A stretch of 10,154 bases of DNA from Promethearchaeota archaeon (GTDB taxonomy: Archaea > Asgardarchaeota > Lokiarchaeia > Sigyniarchaeales > Promethearchaeaceae), in the NCBI GenBank assembly GCA_014729055.1, contig WJKO01000004.1:1-10154 (forward strand), written 5' to 3'. The notes under the pieces were generated by a model, which was not told where the DNA came from, ran no database searches, and saw nothing but the letters and a program-made list of their open reading frames with translations. Shown one piece after another: positions 6,053 through 10,154 of this stretch (position 1 is its first letter; each line of letters begins with the position of its first letter). The translations under genes were made by a program, and so were the position numbers.

Positions 6053-7039
6053 ATGGATTCGAAAAAAGATTTTAAAACAAAATATTCAAAAATAGAAGGA
6101 TTAATTGCCGCAGCGTTCTCTCCTTTGGATAATATGGGAAGACTCAACGTCGATATAATACCAGAATACTATGATTTTTTGCGTAATAATAACGTAAAAG
6201 GCGTCTTTATAAACGGAACTTCGGGTGAAGCATTCAGTCTTACAAGCGCGGAGCGTAATAAGATCGTTGATGCTTGGGTTGATGCCAGGAACAATGCGGG
6301 AGATGGATCAAATACCTTTAAGTTAATTGTACAAGTGGGCGGTACTGGTATTGAAGATGAAAAGAGACTAGCAGACCATATAAAAAATAAGCCAATTGAT
6401 GGATTTAGCAGTATGGCTCCAATATTTTTTAAACCAACAGATCGATTTGAATTAATTAAACACATCCAACAGCTCGCCTTGATTGCACCAAATCTACCAT
6501 ATTATTACTATCATGTACCACAGATTAGCGGTGTCGATTTTCCTATGTTGAATTTCTTAGATACTATACAAGAATCAGACTATGAAATACCCAATTTTGC
6601 GGGTATAAAATTTTCTCTCCCTAATTTCTATGATTATATGAGCTGTCAAGTAAAATATGGGGAAAGATATGATATGCCTTTTTGTTCAGACCAGATTTTA
6701 ATCTGCGCTCTTACGCTAGGGGCACAAGGGAGCATCGGTTCGACTTATAATTACTCCGCACCATTATCTAACGAAGTTATACGGCTATTTCAAGAAGGAC
6801 ACGTCATCAAAGCACGTAATTTAGAAGAGAAGCTTAATCAATTAAGTAAATTCTTGCATGAAACTAAAGCATATTTCGCAATTGCAAAACGTCTTTTAAA
6901 GAGAAAGAATATTGATTTGGGTATCGTGCGTAGCCCATTAATGAATTTATCAATGCTACAAGCTAATGAGAAAGAAATAATGCAGTCTGTCGATAAATAT
7001 ATCGAAAAGATTGACGTTAAAAATTTGCTCTGCAAATAA
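6053..7039 (+). CDS. nanA: N-acetylneuraminate lyase-type aldolase (DHDPS superfamily, eukaryote-like NPL)
   Basis: A class I aldolase of the DapA/NanA superfamily, expected to cleave N-acetylneuraminate (sialic acid) to N-acetylmannosamine and pyruvate in the cytoplasm. Key motifs are GTSGE at 55-59 (pyruvate carboxylate binding), YHVP at 153-156 with the catalytic Tyr153, Lys186 in FAGIKFS (Schiff-base lysine) and GAQGSIGSTYN at 223-233. GVFINGTSGEAFSLTSAER, the tyrosine-rich PYYYYHVP and GVDFPMLNFL resemble animal-type NPL more than bacterial DapA. The 328-residue length suits NPL (about 300-320) better than DapA (about 290). ATG 6053 lies about 27-30 bases after an AT box and no Shine-Dalgarno is seen. 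The divergent glycosidase-like neighbour supports a sugar-catabolic role. A related 2-keto-3-deoxy sugar-acid aldolase is the main alternative. Confidence 0.82.
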   Translation: MDSKKDFKTKYSKIEGLIAAAFSPLDNMGRLNVDIIPEYYDFLRNNNVKGVFINGTSGEAFSLTSAERNKIVDAWVDARNNAGDGSNTFKLIVQVGGTGIEDEKRLADHIKNKPIDGFSSMAPIFFKPTDRFELIKHIQQLALIAPNLPYYYYHVPQISGVDFPMLNFLDTIQESDYEIPNFAGIKFSLPNFYDYMSCQVKYGERYDMPFCSDQILICALTLGAQGSIGSTYNYSAPLSNEVIRLFQEGHVIKARNLEEKLNQLSKFLHETKAYFAIAKRLLKRKNIDLGIVRSPLMNLSMLQANEKEIMQSVDKYIEKIDVKNLLCK

Positions 7040-7040
7040 G

Positions 7041-7424
7041 TTAAATTGAAGCAAGAGCAGTTTTATAAATTTCTTCTTTATCTTTTAATAACTCTAATTC
7101 CCGTTTGTTTTTACAAAGTTTGATTTTTTTTGCCACTGATTCTAACGCCTCTGTAACGAAAGATCGCATTTTTTCATCCACCATTCCTTCTTCTTCTGCC
7201 TTTTGAGTGAGCATGGAAATAGTGCCTTTTCTCATCCAATATATGTCTGAAGCATGCTTAGATAAATTTCCGATAAGATTTGGATGATAATCACGGATAT
7301 ATTTATCAAGTGCGAATGAAATTCTGTTTTTTAGCGAAAGATCTTTATTAAGGTTCCCAAACATACATAGATTTATCTTTTCTTTGAATAAAATTTTAAC
7401 GCTTATTTTCGCAATAACTCGCAT
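7041..7424 (-). CDS. Unrecognised small helical protein
   Basis: I do not recognise this protein. It has 127 residues and is mostly charged and predicted helical. The C-terminal 50 residues (from about 75) are rich in Lys and Glu and may form a helical hairpin (AEEEGMVDEKMRSFVTEAL, then KNKRELELLKDKEEIYKTAL). There are no membrane segments or metal motifs; Cys20 and Cys104 are isolated. The start is uncertain. ATG 7424 gives an N-terminal basic-hydrophobic stretch of 20 residues. ATG 7364 (MFGNLNKDLS) is preceded by a TATA-like aaattttatt about 26 bases upstream and may be the true leaderless start. Its stop is one base beyond the aldolase stop on the other strand, so the two transcripts must overlap at their 3' ends. 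Confidence 0.6.
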   Translation of the reverse strand: MRVIAKISVKILFKEKINLCMFGNLNKDLSLKNRISFALDKYIRDYHPNLIGNLSKHASDIYWMRKGTISMLTQKAEEEGMVDEKMRSFVTEALESVAKKIKLCKNKRELELLKDKEEIYKTALASI

Positions 7425-7605
7425 CAGAATGCAATGTATTTCTCGTTATTTTCATCTATCTATATTCAAAAAATTTATAATTTAGGATAAATACCCAAAT
7501 CTATCCTTTTAGGAGATTTCGATAAATAATTCAGTGTCTTGTCCGCAAGTCGAAATCGTATAAAAATGTGGACAGGACGATAAAAACAATAAGGAAAGGA
7601 TATAG
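7425..7605 (+). promoter_or_regulatory. Upstream region and promoter of uL2
   Basis: The 181 bases before uL2 hold a TATA-like gtataaaaat (7558-7567), predicting a start near 7589 and a leader of about 17 bases. That leader ends in a weak Shine-Dalgarno, aagga (7596-7600), five bases before the ATG. The box is bracketed by an imperfect inverted repeat, gtcttgtccgc (7536-7546) and gtggacaggac (7568-7578), matching at 9 of 11 positions. Both arms lie upstream of the predicted transcript, so they would act as DNA sites. The left half of the region shows nothing clear. Confidence 0.45.
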
Positions 7606-8355
7606 ATGGGAAAACGTATTTTAGTTCAACGTAGAGGTCGTGGAACTCCAAACTGGCAGTCACCCACCCATAAACGGCGTGGAAAGGTCAAATATAGATA
7701 CTTTAAGAAAGGTTCAGAGGACACGACAGCAAAAATAAGAGATTTAATTCATGATCCTGGTCGTGGTGCACCATTAGCGCAAATATTATATGAAGATGGC
7801 AAAAAGGGACTCTATTTACCTCCTGAGGGTGTTTTCGTAGGTGATACGATACACATTGGAGATAAAATAAAGATCAAGGTTGGTAATATATTGAAACTGA
7901 GAAATGTCCCCGAAGGAACTCGTATATATAATATCGAAGGAGAACCAATGGACGGTGGTAAGTTTGTGAGAGGTTCGGGTACATTTGGAACAGTTGTTTC
8001 GAAAGACGAAAAATTCGCTAATGTAAAATTACCCTCCCAAAAATCACGGAAGTTTTTACTCGATTGTAGATGCACAGTGGGATTGGTTGCAGGCGGCGGA
8101 AGAACGGAAAAACCATTTCTGAAAGCGGGTGCTAAATATCACTGGATGAAAACTAAACATAGTGTGTGGCCGCGAACTAGTGGTGTAGCAATGACCGCAG
8201 CATCACATCCATTCGGCGGCGGAGGTCATAAAAGTCCGCACAAGCCAACAACAATAGGTCGTAACGCACCCCCAGGTCGAAAAGTAGGATTAATAGCTGC
8301 GCGTAGAACTGGGCTTTTAAGAGGTCGACGAATTAAACAAGAACAGAAAAAATAG
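7606..8355 (+). CDS. rpl2: Large-subunit ribosomal protein uL2 (archaeal L2/L8e)
   Basis: uL2 is a core protein of the large ribosomal subunit that binds 23S rRNA near the peptidyl-transferase centre and helps join the subunits. The 249-residue product matches the archaeal/eukaryotic form from end to end. It begins MGKRILVQRRGRGTPNW, has DPGRGAPLA at 50-58 and a central SH3-like barrel, GLVAGGGRTEKPFLKAG at 159-175, and the conserved loop GVAMTAASHPFGGGGH at 193-208 with His201, the position linked to peptidyl-transferase function in bacterial L2. It ends in a basic tail (RRTGLLRGRRIKQEQKK). Length is normal and no key residue is missing. Archaeal uL2 usually lies between uL23 and uS19 in the S10 cluster. 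Here its neighbours on both sides are non-ribosomal and on the opposite strand, so it is a single-gene unit. Confidence 0.97.
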   Translation: MGKRILVQRRGRGTPNWQSPTHKRRGKVKYRYFKKGSEDTTAKIRDLIHDPGRGAPLAQILYEDGKKGLYLPPEGVFVGDTIHIGDKIKIKVGNILKLRNVPEGTRIYNIEGEPMDGGKFVRGSGTFGTVVSKDEKFANVKLPSQKSRKFLLDCRCTVGLVAGGGRTEKPFLKAGAKYHWMKTKHSVWPRTSGVAMTAASHPFGGGGHKSPHKPTTIGRNAPPGRKVGLIAARRTGLLRGRRIKQEQKK

Positions 8356-8397
8356 AAATAAAAATTTTAATTAATTGATTATAAAGAAATATTTGAA

Positions 8398-8619
8398 TCA
8401 ATGCTTGTCGTATTTATATGGGATCTTTTCATCATCATCCTCACAAACGACTTTTCCGCATTCCAAATTGTTAATATCATTGTAATCCGCTGTAATTAGA
8501 GTATGTTCACGATGATGGCTTTCAAACATTTCTTGTTTCTTTTTGCTTTCGTAATCTTCGCGAATTATAATGTACGTCTTGCACTTTAGGCAAACTCTTA
8601 TTTTTAAATCATGACTCAT
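8398..8619 (-). CDS. Small CxxC/HHxxH putative zinc-binding protein
   Basis: A 73-residue protein with CLKC at 10-13 and a HHREH cluster at 35-39, a plausible Cys2-His2 zinc site, followed by a short strand (TLITADYNDI). Two more cysteines (54, 59) lie in the acidic tail. I recall similar small archaeal proteins that start MSHDLKIR-C-x-x-C and have the same H-x-x-H-T-hydrophobic end, but know of no assigned function. ATG 8619 is fixed by an in-frame stop four codons upstream and by a TATA box centred 27 bases before it. The gene is convergent with uL2 and lies 33 bases downstream of the acetyltransferase gene, with its own promoter in that gap. A nucleic-acid or protein-binding role is only a guess. 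Confidence 0.7.
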   Translation of the reverse strand: MSHDLKIRVCLKCKTYIIIREDYESKKKQEMFESHHREHTLITADYNDINNLECGKVVCEDDDEKIPYKYDKH

Positions 8620-8641
8620 ATACGCTCATATCCTTGTTTTA

Positions 8642-8650
8642 TTTATATAA
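8642..8650 (-). promoter_or_regulatory. TATA box for the small CxxC/HHxxH gene
   Basis: On the minus strand this reads ttatataaa, close to the archaeal consensus. Its centre is 27 bases from the ATG at 8619, so the mRNA would start at or next to the start codon. It fills the 33-base gap after the acetyltransferase stop, which argues for separate transcription of the small gene. Confidence 0.6.
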
Positions 8651-8652
8651 TT

Positions 8653-9150
8653 TTAATCTTTTATTTCAGTAAATAATATTTCTTTGAACTCATTGAATCC
8701 AACTTTTCGCCAAAACTTGGTTGATATTTCATTTTTCACGGAAACTACAACTTCGATTCTCTTTATATGTCTCTGTTTAAACCAATTTAATGTTTTAAGG
8801 ACTAATTCTCTACCGATGCCTGATTTTCTGCACTTGTCAGTAACAGATATATCGACTATAAACCCAAATAACATTCTATCAAAAACTGGTAGAAATTCCG
8901 CGATATATGCGTATATATATCCTACAATTTGGTTTGAGTTTTCGGCTACTAAGACTAAATTGGTAGACTTCTTTTCAATGGCTTCTAAAATCCTTTTTTT
9001 CCAATATACATGTCCTTCTTTACCCCTTTGAAAATAAATATCACGTTTAGCGTGGAAGTCCATCAATTCTTTCCATAGTTCACCGATCTGTTCTATATCT
9101 TTCTCAGTTGCCCGACGGATGTGAAAATGTTGTCCTTTGGATTTTTTCAT
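8653..9150 (-). CDS. GNAT-family N-acetyltransferase
   Basis: A 165-residue GCN5-related acetyltransferase that would move an acetyl group from acetyl-CoA to an amine on a protein or small molecule. The fold is visible in order: IRRATEKDIEQIGELWKEL (11-29, first strand and helix), LVLVAENSNQIVGYIYAYI (65-83), motif A DISVTDKCRKSGIGRELV (100-117) with the R-x-x-G-x-G acetyl-CoA loop at 108-113, and motif B NEISTKFWRKVGFNEF (140-155). Length is typical of single-domain members. It resembles the RimI-like branch, but the substrate cannot be told. ATG 9150 is the first good start; no strong TATA box stands out in the 69 bases before it, so it may be co-transcribed with the 136-residue gene upstream. 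Confidence 0.88.
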   Translation of the reverse strand: MKKSKGQHFHIRRATEKDIEQIGELWKELMDFHAKRDIYFQRGKEGHVYWKKRILEAIEKKSTNLVLVAENSNQIVGYIYAYIAEFLPVFDRMLFGFIVDISVTDKCRKSGIGRELVLKTLNWFKQRHIKRIEVVVSVKNEISTKFWRKVGFNEFKEILFTEIKD

Positions 9151-9219
9151 TCGAAACCAGTCTTTTAATCTCTTTTTGCTTTAATTGTCGATATTCTTAA
9201 AATTTACGCTTTGAAAAAT

Positions 9220-9630
9220 TTATACTAATTTAGTTAAGGTAATCGTTACTACGTTTTTTGCAAGCATAGGAACGTTAATTCCGAACGAAACTGAAACCTC
9301 AGCTAGTGAATCTCTTTCTGTAAGGCGTGTTTCCAGATCATCAAACCGACTTGAAATATATTCCTGTAATTTTTCCATTACTTTTCTCTGTTTTTCGTCT
9401 GATGGTTGGCTAATATCATCAAGTTTATCAGAATCTATCTTAAAAGTAGCGGAAATCCCATTTTCATTCACTTTTCCTTCAATATTGATGAGGGTCGTGA
9501 AGTCATCAAAAAAGTTACTTTTACGAGTAGCCACGACCCGGAGAACCGCATCTCGAATCTGTCCCATATTTTTCAAGTCAAATGTCCTTTTTTCCTTACC
9601 TATTTTGTCCCGAACGACCATTATTATCAC
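9220..9630 (-). CDS. Unrecognised 136-aa protein
   Basis: I do not recognise this protein. It appears to be a soluble alpha/beta protein. A basic N-terminus leads to an amphipathic helix (about 21-36) and a pair of strands (46-65, ending GISATFKID). A charged helix or short coiled coil follows (about 78-107, DEKQRKVMEKLQEYISSRF), then two strands at the end (AEVSVSFGI, VVTITLTKL). No catalytic or metal motif is visible. The start could be GTG 9630 or ATG 9621. The TATA-like box at 9652-9659 is 26 bases from the GTG (leaderless) and 35 from the ATG (leader of about nine bases); I slightly favour the ATG. Codon and residue use look normal for a real gene. Confidence 0.65.
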   Translation of the reverse strand: MIIMVVRDKIGKEKRTFDLKNMGQIRDAVLRVVATRKSNFFDDFTTLINIEGKVNENGISATFKIDSDKLDDISQPSDEKQRKVMEKLQEYISSRFDDLETRLTERDSLAEVSVSFGINVPMLAKNVVTITLTKLV

Positions 9631-9651
9631 TTTTATTTCAATTCAACCATA

Positions 9652-9684
9652 ATTTTATAATTGATTGTGATCATTTTTTCACAA
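9652..9684 (-). promoter_or_regulatory. TATA box and upstream palindrome for the 136-aa gene
   Basis: On the minus strand 9652-9659 reads tataaaat, a good archaeal TATA box. Just upstream of it lies a 6-bp inverted repeat, ttgtga (9665-9670) and tcacaa (9679-9684), with an 8-base T-rich centre. That position, before the TATA box, would suit an activator rather than a repressor. Confidence 0.4.
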
Positions 9685-9884
9685 CAGAATTTCATAATGG
9701 AATTGATTATTTTATTTCGTTATTTATTTCTTTGACTTTTCTTTTTATGAATTTTTAAGTTGTTTTTTAAATGCAATTTTTATGTTTTTGATTCAATCAA
9801 AAAGACATCAAGGGGATTTATAAATTCTTGAATTGCGATATCCATCTTGGATGAGAAAAATACTTCATCCGGGAGGTAAAAAAA
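9661..9884 (+). promoter_or_regulatory. Upstream region, promoter and structured leader of the 88-aa membrane gene
   Basis: The first 150 bases are T-rich with no frame of note. At 9816-9825 atttataaat is a strong palindromic TATA box with a purine-rich aagggg just before it, as expected for a TFB-binding BRE. Transcription should begin near 9847, giving a leader of about 38 bases. The leader contains a 6-bp stem, ggatga (9849-9854) with tcatcc (9865-9870), ending immediately before the Shine-Dalgarno gggaggt (9871-9877), seven bases before the GTG. The stem could affect ribosome access. An upstream stem, atcca/tggat (9840-9852), shares bases with it but is probably outside the transcript. 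Confidence 0.55.
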
Positions 9885-10151
9885 GTGTTAAACAAAAAGA
9901 AAATAACAATAGCAATCTATGCAATAATATCAACATTTGGTTTAGCAATATCGGCTCTAAATTTAATAGTTGCTTTATTTAAGCATCCATTTGGACCTTT
10001 GATCATCGTCGATATATGTATATTTACGATTATGATGATTAATGGATTCGTTTGTTTAAGAGTAATCCTAATTCGGAAAAAGCATAGGATCAGAAAGCAG
10101 AACAAACAAGACACTGGAGATCTTAAGTTTTACGAATATTTACCCGCATAA
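9885..10151 (+). CDS. Small two-helix membrane protein
   Basis: I do not recognise the family. The 88 residues form two hydrophobic helices (about 7-31 and 37-63) joined by a tight KHPFGP turn, then a strongly basic stretch (RKKHRIRKQNK, 64-74) and a short polar tail ending FYEYLPA. The basic stretch after helix 2, with lysines also before helix 1, predicts both ends in the cytoplasm. The GTG start is supported by the strong gggaggt site seven bases upstream, one of the two best Shine-Dalgarno sites here. The gene has its own TATA box and leader. Nothing in the context shows its role; it could be a membrane-complex subunit or a small regulator. Confidence 0.72.
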   Translation: MLNKKKITIAIYAIISTFGLAISALNLIVALFKHPFGPLIIVDICIFTIMMINGFVCLRVILIRKKHRIRKQNKQDTGDLKFYEYLPA

Positions 10152-10154
10152 TGG

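Noticed and set aside
6053..7039. Calling the aldolase DapA (dihydrodipicolinate synthase, lysine synthesis)
   Set aside because: Length, the YHVP-type tyrosine motif and the surrounding segments fit the sialate-lyase branch better, and no other lysine-pathway gene is nearby.
8356..8397. Short AT-rich palindromic words (ttaattaa) between uL2 and the small CxxC/HHxxH gene as an attachment site
   Set aside because: They are low-complexity words in a convergent gap; there is no integrase, tRNA or repeat partner in the window.
8684..9031. Plus-strand 115-codon open frame opposite the acetyltransferase
   Set aside because: The minus strand encodes clear GNAT motifs over the same bases.

Overview
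The window is AT-rich and archaeal. It carries the archaea-specific Glu-tRNA(Gln) amidotransferase genes gatE (3' part only) and gatD, and an archaeal/eukaryotic-type ribosomal protein uL2. Several genes have TATA-like boxes about 26-32 bases before the start codon, so short-leader or leaderless transcripts are likely. Three things make an Asgard (Lokiarchaeia-like) archaeon plausible: the eukaryote-like sialate lyase, a small CxxC/HHxxH protein and the dispersed gene order. That placement is inference and I hold it at about 50%.

Layout. Bases 2-1998 hold gatE-gatD, a tight operon with a strong Shine-Dalgarno inside the end of gatE. A stand-alone flavodoxin-like gene follows (2087-2638). Bases 2658-7039 form an accessory metabolic block of two divergent pairs: an amidohydrolase (-) with a DMT-type membrane transporter (+), and a beta-propeller glycosidase-like gene (-) with an N-acetylneuraminate-lyase-type aldolase (+). 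The glycosidase-like gene is split by a frameshift near 5458-5492. Bases 7041-7424 hold an unrecognised small gene. uL2 (7606-8355) stands alone, away from any other ribosomal gene. Bases 8398-9630 carry three small minus-strand genes (CxxC/HHxxH protein, GNAT acetyltransferase, unrecognised 136-aa protein). The window ends with an 88-aa two-helix membrane protein behind a leader with a hairpin and a strong Shine-Dalgarno.

How it may work together. GatD releases ammonia from glutamine and GatDE uses it to convert Glu-tRNA(Gln) to Gln-tRNA(Gln). The accessory block could process an acidic or amino sugar: a glycosidase to release it, a transporter to move it, an aldolase to cleave it, an amidohydrolase for a later step. 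This is inference from family and adjacency, and the glycosidase looks inactivated. The most distinctive DNA signals are in the two divergent intergenic regions. One has a 16-bp inverted repeat that places the same sequence just after each TATA box, with a second 9-bp repeat over the transporter start. The other is only 61 bases long and has a palindromic AT-rich box at its centre that could serve both directions. I see no CRISPR array, insertion sequence, tRNA or rRNA.
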